DNA of 10,160 nt from Bacteroidales bacterium (GCA_028707745.1 JAQWAJ010000033.1:1-10160); one strand, 5' to 3'; counted from the stretch's first letter, positions 1 to 6,571 are shown. Translations and numbers: made by a program. Notes: generated by a model not told the origin, from the letters alone.

Positions 1-759
1 ATCATTAAACAGATCGTTGTTTGGATTCAGAGACTTACTGTCGGCCAGGTGATTGTCGATATTTACGGTACCAACGAAGGCGCTTTCAGCCGGTGCTGAT
101 GAGAGTATTTCACCGAAAACACCTACTATCTGGCTCCGTCCGGTGAACACAAAATCATCGTCTCCTCTGGTTTCCTGCCCGATCCGGTTGGCTGTTACCG
201 CAAATACCCGATTTTCCAAACATCTGGTAATCATTGAATTCTGACAGTATGGCATCACCAGGTTCGAGGCGTGTGCAATGATCTGAGCTCCCCTGAGTGC
301 AAGGGTACGCGCTGTTTCGGGGAACATCCAGTCGAAACAGATCATCATTCCGATTTTCATCCCGTTCACCTCATAAACTTTGAGGGGCTTGTTGCCCTCA
401 CTGAACCAGAACTTTTCCCGGTTGAACAGATGAATTTTCCGATAAACACCGATCACCGAGTTTTTGAAAACCATCATAGATGAATTGTAAACCCGGTCAT
501 GATCCAGTTCGATAAATCCGCCCACAATCACAGCGCCTGTCAATTCAGATAAACCCTTTAGAAAACCGGCCGTCGTTCCATCAGCAGTTTCAGCCAGCTG
601 GTGAGCCTCCTCCTGAGAAGTGAAGGTATAGCCGGTTGCGAACAGTTCCGGTAAAACCAGCAGATCGGCTTTGATTCCTTTTGCGAGATTCAGGATTTGA
701 GCGAAATTCTCCTCCTTTTGCCCGAAATGCGGGGCGTTTTGAATGTATCCTATGATCAT
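1..759 (-). CDS. Nitrilase-superfamily carbon-nitrogen hydrolase (C-terminus off the left edge)
   Basis: Predicted cytoplasmic amidase/nitrilase-type hydrolase that cleaves a non-peptide C-N bond through a Glu-Lys-Cys centre. 253 residues are visible and no stop is reached before the window edge; family members usually have about 260-290 residues, so little is missing. The catalytic residues are visible in order: Glu38 in LLVLPELF, Lys108 in VYRKIHLF, a second family Glu at 115 in NREKFWF, and nucleophile Cys141 in MMICFDWMFPE. The C-terminal half keeps the usual NLVMPYCQ and ENRVFAVTANRIG segments. The start ATG (759-757) overlaps the TGA of the upstream isomerase-like gene as ATGA, which implies translational coupling and possibly a shared pathway. 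The substrate cannot be read from the sequence. The CFDWMFPE nucleophile region fits general 'predicted amidohydrolase' members and gives no reason to name N-carbamoylputrescine amidase or omega-amidase. Family assignment is firm; the specific function is open. Confidence 0.9.
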   Translation of the reverse strand, partial: MIIGYIQNAPHFGQKEENFAQILNLAKGIKADLLVLPELFATGYTFTSQEEAHQLAETADGTTAGFLKGLSELTGAVIVGGFIELDHDRVYNSSMMVFKNSVIGVYRKIHLFNREKFWFSEGNKPLKVYEVNGMKIGMMICFDWMFPETARTLALRGAQIIAHASNLVMPYCQNSMITRCLENRVFAVTANRIGQETRGDDDFVFTGRSQIVGVFGEILSSAPAESAFVGTVNIDNHLADSKSLNPNNDLFND

Positions 760-2174
760 GCCTCGTACAGCATATCAAACCCATACAGCAATGACAATGT
801 CTCAACCTCCCGCTTGAAGTCGCCAAAGAAGGTCACCCGGTGCCAGCCCCACTGATCCCATTCATTCAGGAGTTTATAAATATCCCCCTTGACCTCAACG
901 GCCAGTTTGCTGCGGCAGGCCATATCTTCATCCACGTTTTCAACAGTAACCCCCTGGTGGAAAATAGTCTGTTTTTTATTGTGATCGAACTCGATTGTTG
1001 TGGTCATGGCACCTATCGGCATTAAGGAACGAACAGCAACACCTTTACGATCTTCGGAGTGACTCCGGATTTGGAACGGATTGTAGGGGCCATCCGGGCC
1101 GTAAACTTTTGTTGGGGCCACACAATGGGCATAGATGATCTGATTTTTCGAGGTGTCGATAACCGGATCGGAGATGAATCCCGGCCGGTTAGTCTGATAA
1201 TTCATGATCAGTTTGGTGATCGTGGAGCGCTGATCGGCTTCGCAGGCACCCACAAATCCCTGATCGTCAAGTTCCATAAACCCGATGCACGGATAGGCAC
1301 ATACCATTTTTTCACTATAGATTCCACCCAAACAATTGACAGTAATTGCTTGTGCATGATGATCCTCCATGACACCGGCCATGGCAAGGTACATGGCGGC
1401 AGATTTCCGGATCTCTTCCAGTTTAGGCTCAATCACCCTTCCTGACCTTTTGATCCACTCATCGGCTTTTGCTTCAGCCTCTTTCTTCGATACGGCTTTA
1501 TACCGGTCGTTGATCTCCGCAAACTCGATCCCTTTAACCTGAATGCCATAAGTCTCCTGTAATTTCACATCAGGGTTGCCTCCAACCACCAGCATGGTCG
1601 AATTGGCGATCATTTTCATGGTCACCAGATAACTCAAGGCCTTCACCACATCATTAAAATCCGATGAGGATACCGGGATAACCGGGAGTTTCTTACGGTG
1701 TGCCCAGGAATAGGCCGTCAGAAATTCGCCTGATCCGGCATAGAGATGATCTACCATGATCATAGGCTTACCGCTCTGGGCAAGAGTTTCCGATAGATTA
1801 CCCCATAAGCAGCCGACCAGAAAATAGAGATATCCGTCAACTGCCGGATCTTCATCAACAATCCGCTTTGCCTCTTCGGCGCTCCCGATCATGGTCGACA
1901 TGAATCTGAAATCCACATCCGGGCAGCTGGACAGCAGTTTCTGTTTGTATTCAGAGACCTTCGAATCGAAATCATATCCGATATTCGGCCAGATAGGCCC
2001 TGCAGGATCGGGGTAGGCGAAAATCGTTTTTACAACCGGCTTTACTTTCGGACGGGATAATACCGGCGGCATGTAGTAATTCATCGATGATCCGACCAGC
2101 GGATACAAGGTTAATCCGGCTGTGCATACTGCACAATTACTGAGGAAGTTGCGGCGGGAGAGGTTTGATTTCAT
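756..2174 (-). CDS. Tat-signal protein with L-fucose/L-arabinose isomerase-like fold
   Basis: 472-residue protein that begins with a twin-arginine signal (SRRNFL, residues 6-11) and a hydrophobic stretch to about residue 28, so it is probably exported folded. The body resembles proteins related to L-fucose isomerase. The C-terminal half has an ACEAD motif (Glu312), an SDP Asp (336) about 24 residues later, and AHC (His350), arranged like the Glu-Asp-His metal site of that superfamily. The N-terminal half alternates beta and alpha elements (PVIPVSSSDFND, MLVVGGNPDVK). Full ketose-aldose isomerase activity is not proven: export is unusual for isomerases, so it may be a sugar-binding or repurposed relative. 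The start at 2174 gives the intact Tat motif. It lies downstream of ribD on the same strand, with only an octanucleotide tandem array between them, and overlaps the nitrilase start by four bases. The fold call is reasonable; the substrate is unknown. Confidence 0.72.
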   Translation of the reverse strand: MKSNLSRRNFLSNCAVCTAGLTLYPLVGSSMNYYMPPVLSRPKVKPVVKTIFAYPDPAGPIWPNIGYDFDSKVSEYKQKLLSSCPDVDFRFMSTMIGSAEEAKRIVDEDPAVDGYLYFLVGCLWGNLSETLAQSGKPMIMVDHLYAGSGEFLTAYSWAHRKKLPVIPVSSSDFNDVVKALSYLVTMKMIANSTMLVVGGNPDVKLQETYGIQVKGIEFAEINDRYKAVSKKEAEAKADEWIKRSGRVIEPKLEEIRKSAAMYLAMAGVMEDHHAQAITVNCLGGIYSEKMVCAYPCIGFMELDDQGFVGACEADQRSTITKLIMNYQTNRPGFISDPVIDTSKNQIIYAHCVAPTKVYGPDGPYNPFQIRSHSEDRKGVAVRSLMPIGAMTTTIEFDHNKKQTIFHQGVTVENVDEDMACRSKLAVEVKGDIYKLLNEWDQWGWHRVTFFGDFKREVETLSLLYGFDMLYEA

Positions 2175-2175
2175 A

Positions 2176-2255
2176 GGTTGATGTGTTGATGTGCTGATGT
2201 GCTGATGTGTTGATGTGCTGATGTGTTGATGTGCTGATTGATTGATGTGCTGATG
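2176..2255. repeat. 8-bp tandem repeat, 10 units, abutting a start codon
   Basis: Ten consecutive 8-bp units in exact register, consensus TG(T/C)TGATG on the plus strand. Five of the inner units are identical to one of the two forms without a break; the first (ggttgatg), eighth (tgctgatt) and ninth (gattgatg) differ slightly. The array fills nearly the whole gap between the ribD stop and the isomerase-like gene, ending two bases before its ATG, so it forms the entire immediate leader of that gene. Units of this kind change copy number by slipped-strand mispairing. Here a change would alter leader length but not the reading frame. Confidence 0.9.
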
Positions 2256-2261
2256 GTTGGG

Positions 2262-3329
2262 TTAGTGATAAAACTGAAGCAAGCGGGAGTTGCCAATGGT
2301 TTCTGATTGGGTGGGCTGGAACGGGAAGTGGGGAGCCTTAACGCCGATGCCAAACCAGCCCGGACCAATGAATACCCTGGCTTCATCCCAAAGATCTTCA
2401 CGGATCAGCGTTTCGAACAGGGTGGGCCCGCCTTCTATCAATATCGATTGGATCTTTCGTTTATACAGATCGGCCATCACCTGTGGCCATACCGGTTCAT
2501 CAGGGGATATCCGGATAAATTCGACGTTGGGCCTGTTTTCTTCATCCGCGCAGGTATATATGACGGATGGTGTTACCCCGTCGAATATATGCAGGGGCGA
2601 CCTGCGGTCGCCCTCTTCCTTATCCTGCCTCAAAACCCCCTTCCGGTCGATGGTAATTCTCAATGGATTCTTCCCCGTCCAGCATCGCACATTGAGCTGT
2701 GGGTTATCGAGCAGGATCGTTCTTGAACCGGTAAGGATTGCGGGTTCTTCGGCTCTCCATTTATGGACCAGCATCCGGCAGGTTTCGCCGGTAATCCACG
2801 CAGGATTCTGATTGTCAGGTTTTTCTCGCAGTGTGTCGACAAATCCGTCGGTTGTCTGTGCCCATTTGAAGATCAGGTATGGACGATGCTGCTCATGATA
2901 GGTGTTGAAACGGCGGTTGAGCTGCCGTGATGCTTCATTGAGCACCCCGGTAATCACTTCAACCCCGTTTTCGCGCAACTTGTCGATACCCCCGCTGGCA
3001 GTTGAATTCGGATCGGTTTGACCGATCACGACCCGTTTGATCCCGGTCCTGAGAATCAGGTCGGTACACGGAGGTGTTTTACCCTGATGGTTGCACGGTT
3101 CCAGGTTGACATACAACGTTGAATCAGGCAAAAGTGACTGATCCTTAACCTGATTGATAGCTTCAACCTCCGCATGGGATTTTCCGTATGCCGTGTGGAA
3201 CCCCTCGCCGATAACCTGCTCATTATGAACTACAACTGCACCAACCATGGGGTTAGGGGCAACCAATCCCAATCCGTTGCCGGCAAGGTCAATGCAGCGT
3301 TGAATATATAAATCGTGGATATTCGTCAT
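2262..3329 (-). CDS. ribD: RibD: bifunctional pyrimidine deaminase / uracil reductase (riboflavin synthesis)
   Basis: Catalyses the second and third steps of riboflavin synthesis from GTP: deamination of diaminohydroxyphosphoribosylaminopyrimidine, then NADPH-dependent reduction of the ribosyl side chain. It is cytoplasmic. With the start at 3329 it has 355 residues; E. coli RibD has about 367. The N-terminal deaminase domain shows APNPMVGAVVV (24-34), the zinc motif His52-Ala-Glu54 and EPCNHQGKTPPC with Cys79 and Cys88. The reductase domain starts near residue 150 (PYLIFKWAQTTDG) and ends with the IEGGPTLFETLI segment (298-309). I chose the ATG at 3329 over a GTG 16 codons upstream because the extra residues lie inside the intergenic palindrome and fall outside the family. 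Residues about 234-246 (RQDKEEGDRRSPL) look like an insertion of about 10 residues encoded by a palindromic element. No other rib gene is in the window; it heads the run ribD, isomerase-like, nitrilase. Confidence 0.95.
   Translation of the reverse strand: MTNIHDLYIQRCIDLAGNGLGLVAPNPMVGAVVVHNEQVIGEGFHTAYGKSHAEVEAINQVKDQSLLPDSTLYVNLEPCNHQGKTPPCTDLILRTGIKRVVIGQTDPNSTASGGIDKLRENGVEVITGVLNEASRQLNRRFNTYHEQHRPYLIFKWAQTTDGFVDTLREKPDNQNPAWITGETCRMLVHKWRAEEPAILTGSRTILLDNPQLNVRCWTGKNPLRITIDRKGVLRQDKEEGDRRSPLHIFDGVTPSVIYTCADEENRPNVEFIRISPDEPVWPQVMADLYKRKIQSILIEGGPTLFETLIREDLWDEARVFIGPGWFGIGVKAPHFPFQPTQSETIGNSRLLQFYH
2595..2613. repeat. Palindromic element embedded in ribD
   Basis: Perfect inverted repeat with 8-bp arms GGGCGACC and GGTCGCCC around a TGC loop, inside the ribD reading frame. 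It is translated as roughly EGDRRSP (residues 239-245) between two reductase-domain strands (LRITID before, PSVIYT after), where other RibD proteins have a shorter loop. The arm sequence is unlike the elements in prmC, so this is a second family. Confidence 0.75.
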
Positions 3330-3334
3330 ACAAA

Positions 3335-3342
3335 CAAAGATA
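3335..3342 (-). promoter_or_regulatory. Candidate Bacteroidota -7 box for ribD
   Basis: TATCTTTG on the minus strand matches the Bacteroidota -7 consensus TAnnTTTG exactly. It lies five bases before the chosen ribD ATG, so a transcript from here would be nearly leaderless. No clear TTTG -33 element is found 19-21 bases upstream; that position falls in a T-rich stretch next to the 30-nt palindrome. Single-motif support only. Confidence 0.3.
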
Positions 3343-3363
3343 ATAAAAACGGAGACGGGAAAA

Positions 3364-3393
3364 ACGTTACGCGTCACGCGTGACGCGTAACGT
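3364..3393. repeat. Perfect 30-nt palindrome between divergent ribD and prmC
   Basis: All 15 base pairs match around the centre between 3378 and 3379, with no loop. It is built from four heptamer units (acgttac, gcgtcac, gcgtgac, gcgtaac) and followed by a partial fifth. GTNAC and GC are each self-complementary, so an array of GCGTNAC units is inherently palindromic when the variable bases are symmetric, as here (T, C, G, A). It lies about 22 bp upstream of the ribD -7 box and about 64 bp upstream of the prmC -7 box. It may be an operator, a cruciform-forming repeat, or simply a repeat-family member. Confidence 0.9.
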
Positions 3394-3456
3394 AACGGGA
3401 AACGCTTAGTTAATGCGAGCCGCCTTTCTTTTACATCAAGAGTCGCCGGAAATCGT

Positions 3457-3464
3457 TATTTTTG
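3457..3464 (+). promoter_or_regulatory. Candidate Bacteroidota -7 box for prmC-recX-osmC
   Basis: TATTTTTG matches TAnnTTTG and would place transcription start near 3471, giving a leader of about 55 nt before the prmC ATG. No convincing -33 TTTG is present at the usual 19-21 bp spacing. The position fits the head of the plus-strand operon. Confidence 0.35.
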
Positions 3465-3525
3465 TCTGGATTTCCCAACGAAAGCAGGGACCCTGTCCCA
3501 AACCACGTTAGCTGACCAGAGCACC

Positions 3526-4443
3526 ATGAAGTACTCCGCCTTCAATATCTTTCTGAAAAATAAGCTGAACGGCCTATATTCTGACCGGGAAACTGAATCT
3601 GTCAGTAGATTGATACTAGAGCATCTGACCGGGCTGAGCTGGATTCAGGTTCGCTTGAACTGGGAGCTGGATTTCACTCAGGATCAGGAGAAAAGGGCAG
3701 TTGAAATTGTTCAGCGGCTGCAGGATCATGAGCCCATTCAATATGTTTTAGGAGAAACTGAGTTTTACGGTCTTACATTCAAGGTGCGGCCAGGTGTGCT
3801 GATTCCCAGGGGGGAGACAGAAGAACTGGTGGAGTGGGTTATCGAGGCTTCCCGCTTTCGCGGGAATGACAGAGAAGATAAAGTGAGGATGAAAGGGTTG
3901 CGAGTGTTGGATATCGGGTGCGGCAGCGGAGCAATAGCCATCGCACTGGCTAAAAATATGCCTGATGCAGCGGTTTTTGCCGCAGATATATCGGAAGAAG
4001 CATTACAGGTAGCCCGGGAAAATGCAGCTCTTAATAACCAGCACATTACCCTGATCAACTTTGACATCCTCCTCCATCCTAGCACCTGTCATCCCCGCGA
4101 AGGCGGGGATCTCGTCCCAAACAACGAGGGCTACAACTTCGATCTCATCGTTTCCAATCCTCCCTACATTCCGTTCGGCGATAAGATGTCGATGGATCTG
4201 CATGTTGTTGATTATGAGCCAGAAATAGCTCTGTTTGTTCCGGATAACGATCCCTTGCTGTTTTATCGGGCGATTGCCGGATTTGCTGCAGAACACCTGA
4301 ACCCTGGCGGAGAAGTTTTCGTGGAGATTCATGAGCGCCTGGGTGACGAAACGGCAGATGTATTCCGGAAAAGGTTTTCAAATGTCGAACTGCGTAAGGA
4401 TATTCACGGCAAGGACCGTATGATTCGTGCTCATCATGGATAA
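3526..4443 (+). CDS. prmC: PrmC: release factor glutamine methyltransferase, with two inserted loops
   Basis: SAM-dependent N5-glutamine methyltransferase (HemK/PrmC) that modifies the GGQ motif of peptide-chain release factors RF1/RF2. It is 305 residues long; E. coli PrmC has 277. Visible signatures are QYVLGETEFYG (72-82) and LIPRGETEELV (92-102) of the N-terminal helical domain and linker, SAM-binding DIGCGSGAIAIALA (129-142), and the substrate-glutamine motif NPPY (211-214). About 28 extra residues fall in two places, around 108-124 (contains ASRFRGND) and around 185-202 (contains CHPREGGDL). Both are encoded by palindromic DNA elements and lie in loops between Rossmann-fold elements, so the core motifs are intact and the enzyme is probably functional. 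It is the first gene of a plus-strand operon and overlaps recX by 8 bp. The ATG at 3526 has no Shine-Dalgarno sequence, as is normal for Bacteroidota. Confidence 0.95.
   Translation: MKYSAFNIFLKNKLNGLYSDRETESVSRLILEHLTGLSWIQVRLNWELDFTQDQEKRAVEIVQRLQDHEPIQYVLGETEFYGLTFKVRPGVLIPRGETEELVEWVIEASRFRGNDREDKVRMKGLRVLDIGCGSGAIAIALAKNMPDAAVFAADISEEALQVARENAALNNQHITLINFDILLHPSTCHPREGGDLVPNNEGYNFDLIVSNPPYIPFGDKMSMDLHVVDYEPEIALFVPDNDPLLFYRAIAGFAAEHLNPGGEVFVEIHERLGDETADVFRKRFSNVELRKDIHGKDRMIRAHHG
3849..3870 (-). repeat. Palindromic element in prmC, copy 1 (inverted)
   Basis: Arms TTCCCGC (3849-3855) and GCGGGAA (3860-3866) pair perfectly around TTTC, followed by TGAC. Read on the minus strand it is GTCATTCCCGCGAAAGCGGG, the same consensus as copy 2 but in the opposite orientation. 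It is translated in frame as ASRFRGND (108-115), just before the SAM-binding strand. Confidence 0.85.
4088..4128 (+). repeat. Palindromic element in prmC, copy 2
   Basis: The core starts GTCATCCCCGCGAAGGCGGG, with 8-bp arms ATCCCCGC (4091-4098) and GCGGGGAT (4103-4110) around GAAG. A second, weaker hairpin follows (CTCGT 4111-4115 with ACGAG 4124-4128), so the mobile unit may be about 41 bp. It is translated as CHPREGGDL and onwards (188-201), just before the YNFDLIVSNPPY strand. It differs from copy 1 mainly by paired C/T and G/A changes that keep the stem. Confidence 0.85.
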
Positions 4444-4891
4444 GAATCAGGCACTCAACAGGGCGATGGCCCTCTGCTCCCGGCAGGAGTATTGCGAAGC
4501 TAATATCCGCGCAAAGCTGGAATTCTGGGGAATTGCTCCGGAAGATATCGATCCTGTTATAGAACAGTTGATCCGCGAAAAGTTCATCGATGTCCTTCGT
4601 TATGCAACGGCTTATGTCAGGGATAAAGTCCGCATCAATCACTGGGGCAGAATCAAAATCCGGTATATGCTATCGATTGAAAAACTAAAACATTCCATTG
4701 TCGATCAGGCAATTGAGGAGATCGACGAGGAACTTTATACGGATGTGCTTAAGGATATCCTGACAAAAAAGGCGCTCTCCCTGAAGAATGAGGCTGATCC
4801 TTATTCAAAAAGGCAGAAATTGGTGAAATATGCCCAGAGTCGTGGATTTGAAATAGAATTGATCATTATTCAGATAAAGGACATAAATTAA
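4436..4891 (+). CDS. recX: RecX family regulatory protein
   Basis: Small helical protein that binds RecA filaments and modulates recombinase activity in the cytoplasm. It has 151 residues from the ATG at 4436, a usual RecX length. The sequence shows the repeated three-helix pattern of the family: ALNRAMALCSRQEYCEANIRAKLEFWG, then IDPVIEQLIREKFIDVLRYATAYVRDKVRINHWG in consecutive segments, then the second-repeat stretch KIRYMLSIEKLKHSIVDQAI. An in-frame GTG nine bases upstream (4427) is possible, but the ATG is preferred. The gene overlaps the prmC stop by 8 bp and is followed after 7 bp by the OsmC gene, so the three are probably co-transcribed. recA is not in the window. Confidence 0.88.
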   Translation: MDKNQALNRAMALCSRQEYCEANIRAKLEFWGIAPEDIDPVIEQLIREKFIDVLRYATAYVRDKVRINHWGRIKIRYMLSIEKLKHSIVDQAIEEIDEELYTDVLKDILTKKALSLKNEADPYSKRQKLVKYAQSRGFEIELIIIQIKDIN

Positions 4892-4898
4892 ATTTCAA

Positions 4899-5330
4899 AT
4901 GGACAAATCAAAAAACCTCCTGGTGACGCTGGACCTGATGAATGAAAAGGTCCGTTTTAATGGTTTAACAGAAGGGCAATCGCCCGTATCGATCGATTAT
5001 GTACCACCGCTGGGTGATAATCAGGGATACACCTCTCTGGAACTCTTGCTCCTTAGCCTGGGTTCCTGTGTGGGATCTGCATTACTGATGTTTCTCCGGA
5101 AGATGGGGAAAACAATTGACGGGCTTGCCATTCGTATGGAAGCCGATCGCCGGGCAGAACACCCTACGATTTTAACTTCTATCCATTTGAAGTGCTTTTT
5201 TACCTCTCCAGATTTGCAGGAAGCGGATCTAAACAAGGTGGTACCCATGGCCGAAGAAAAATACTGCCCGGTTTACGCGATGCTGAAAGGGAATACCCAA
5301 ATAACCATCAGCTGTTTCATTAACCGGTAA
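4899..5330 (+). CDS. OsmC/Ohr family protein
   Basis: 143-residue member of the OsmC/Ohr thiol peroxidase family, cytoplasmic proteins that typically reduce organic hydroperoxides with a two-cysteine centre. Both expected cysteines are present: Cys57 in LLLLSLGSCVGSALL, at the start of the central helix, and Cys123 in EEKYCPVYAML. Two further cysteines (99, 139) are not family-diagnostic. The central helix and the 'EKYCPVY' segment are the clearest signatures. It could belong to the OsmC-like (YhfA-type) branch rather than Ohr; the sequence alone does not decide the substrate. It is the last gene of the prmC-recX-osmC operon and converges on the lipoprotein gene that ends at 5397. Confidence 0.88.
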   Translation: MDKSKNLLVTLDLMNEKVRFNGLTEGQSPVSIDYVPPLGDNQGYTSLELLLLSLGSCVGSALLMFLRKMGKTIDGLAIRMEADRRAEHPTILTSIHLKCFFTSPDLQEADLNKVVPMAEEKYCPVYAMLKGNTQITISCFINR

Positions 5331-5335
5331 TAAAT

Positions 5336-5391
5336 ACGTGACGCGTTACTAGTCACGCGTAACTCGTAACTCGTCACGTGTCCCGCGTTAC
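5336..5391. repeat. Heptanucleotide tandem array between convergent genes
   Basis: Eight consecutive 7-bp units in register: acgtgac, gcgttac, tagtcac, gcgtaac, tcgtaac, tcgtcac, gtgtccc, gcgttac; consensus KCGTNAC. It fills the gap between the osmC stop and the stop of the minus-strand lipoprotein. Several units can pair with one another (for example cgtaac with gttacg), so the array could form hairpins and might act in both directions at the transcript ends. There is no T-tract typical of an intrinsic terminator. Confidence 0.85.
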
Positions 5392-5396
5392 GACTT

Positions 5397-6548
5397 CTAG
5401 TACTTGTAAGCATACATCGGTTCAGCCGCATTCACCGCCGCAACATAGATTGTTCGGGTTGATTCATCGACACAGAAGTATCCCCAGTGATCGAGATTGT
5501 ACTTCTTCACCGGGTTGCCGTTCCAGTCATATTGCTCGATGTAGATATGGTCGGTCTCTTTCTGAAACTCCTCTTGCACTTGTATAGGGGTGCGGCCGCT
5601 GTATGCGCAGTACACATACTCAGGCTGAGCTGACATTCCCCAGAAATGGGTGACACTCGTCGGGGCTAAAACCGCTGTGGCATCAGGTGATTCGGTATCG
5701 TTATTTGCCGTTGTCTCGAACTGAAGGGTACGGGTTTTCCCGGTAAGCAGGTCGAAGAAGCGGATCTGATGAAAGTATTTGTACGCGTAAGCCAGTCGGT
5801 TTTTGCTCCGGTTACCGCCGAAATCTCCGATAAGTGCTGTCCAGCCCAGATTCTTTTTGAATCCATCCTCTACATCGTATATCTGTTTCAGGGAGTCTTG
5901 CTGACCCGGAACATACTGATAGATTGCTTTCCCGGTGGTTGCATTGGAAACATAACAGAACTCACGGCTTCGGGTTTCAACAAACTGCTTGTTGCCGAAC
6001 ATCTGTTTCGCATTCTTCTCCAGATTAAATCCGGTTTCCTTCATAACGAAGCTCGTATCGATCTGATATACCTTTTCCTGCTGCAAGTCGTACACATAAC
6101 ACAACAATCCGGGTTCGGCCGATTCAAAAATCGCAGGATACAGAAGCTCTCCAGGCCCACCTCCCTTAGTGCCAACTTCTCTGATCACTTTCAGGTCCGG
6201 TAGCGATAAAAACTTGATGAGCCCGGTTGTTCCGCTGGTTTTCATGATCATCATATTGTTCCGGATGAGCATGTCCAGCTCACTAGGCTTGAACAGGGCA
6301 TCGGTAGCCACCGGAGTGCCTTTTAATTCGACTATCTCTCCGAAAGCTTTATCGGAAGTGCTGAAAACGCCCGGCTCCAGCGACAGAAATTGCTTCGTCT
6401 GTTCCTTTGGAACGCTCAACGTATCTGTAGTGGCCGTGTTCTTACCGGTGCTCCTGTTACCGCACGATGTGGTAAAGGGCAGGAGGGCAAGAAGGCAGAA
6501 GGGCAGGAAGTAATGGAAAATGGCAGAAGGCATTAGTCGGAGTTTCAT
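5397..6548 (-). CDS. BF3164-like beta-propeller lipoprotein
   Basis: 383-residue predicted lipoprotein: positively charged MKLRLM start, hydrophobic core to about residue 26, and a lipobox-like FTTSC with Cys29. The mature part resembles the BF3164/TolB-like six-bladed propeller lipoproteins of Bacteroidota. It has an opening VELKGTP strand, then IREVGTKGGGPGELLYPAIFE (the G-G-GPGE-P pattern typical of these proteins), then YVYDLQQEKVYQID and further WD/NHL-like strands up to a YVAAVNAAEPMYAYKY end. These proteins sit in the outer envelope; their role is generally unknown and no catalytic residues are visible. It follows the GH127 gene on the same strand after 59 bp, which suggests co-expression. 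The signal-peptide core is encoded by an 8-bp tandem repeat. Confidence 0.78.
   Translation of the reverse strand: MKLRLMPSAIFHYFLPFCLLALLPFTTSCGNRSTGKNTATTDTLSVPKEQTKQFLSLEPGVFSTSDKAFGEIVELKGTPVATDALFKPSELDMLIRNNMMIMKTSGTTGLIKFLSLPDLKVIREVGTKGGGPGELLYPAIFESAEPGLLCYVYDLQQEKVYQIDTSFVMKETGFNLEKNAKQMFGNKQFVETRSREFCYVSNATTGKAIYQYVPGQQDSLKQIYDVEDGFKKNLGWTALIGDFGGNRSKNRLAYAYKYFHQIRFFDLLTGKTRTLQFETTANNDTESPDATAVLAPTSVTHFWGMSAQPEYVYCAYSGRTPIQVQEEFQKETDHIYIEQYDWNGNPVKKYNLDHWGYFCVDESTRTIYVAAVNAAEPMYAYKY
6474..6505. repeat. 8-bp tandem repeat (4 units) inside signal-peptide codons
   Basis: Four imperfect 8-bp units, plus strand aaagggca, ggagggca, agaaggca, gaagggca; on the coding strand roughly TGCCYTYY. 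They encode the LPFCLLALLPF hydrophobic core. A further near-copy of the pattern (tggcagaaggca) lies at 6521-6532. Because 8 is not a multiple of 3, gain or loss of one unit would shift the reading frame. Confidence 0.65.
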
Positions 6549-6571
6549 GGGATATTTATAGGTTATTATAT

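Noticed and set aside
2176..2255. CRISPR array
   Set aside because: The 8-bp units are contiguous with no spacers, and there are no cas genes; the same holds for the heptamer arrays.
2290..2811. Long open frame on the plus strand across ribD
   Set aside because: It is antisense to ribD, whose motifs are unambiguous, and its translation shows no recognisable domain.
3330..3377. Upstream GTG start that would lengthen RibD by 16 residues
   Set aside because: The extra codons come from the intergenic palindrome and promoter; the ATG at 3329 fits the family N-terminus.
4427..4435. GTG start for recX nine bases upstream
   Set aside because: The ATG at 4436 is the stronger start and gives the expected RecX N-terminus; the GTG cannot be fully excluded.
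5331..5396. Classical rho-independent terminator between convergent genes
   Set aside because: Stems can form from the heptamers, but no single GC-rich hairpin followed by a T-tract is present.
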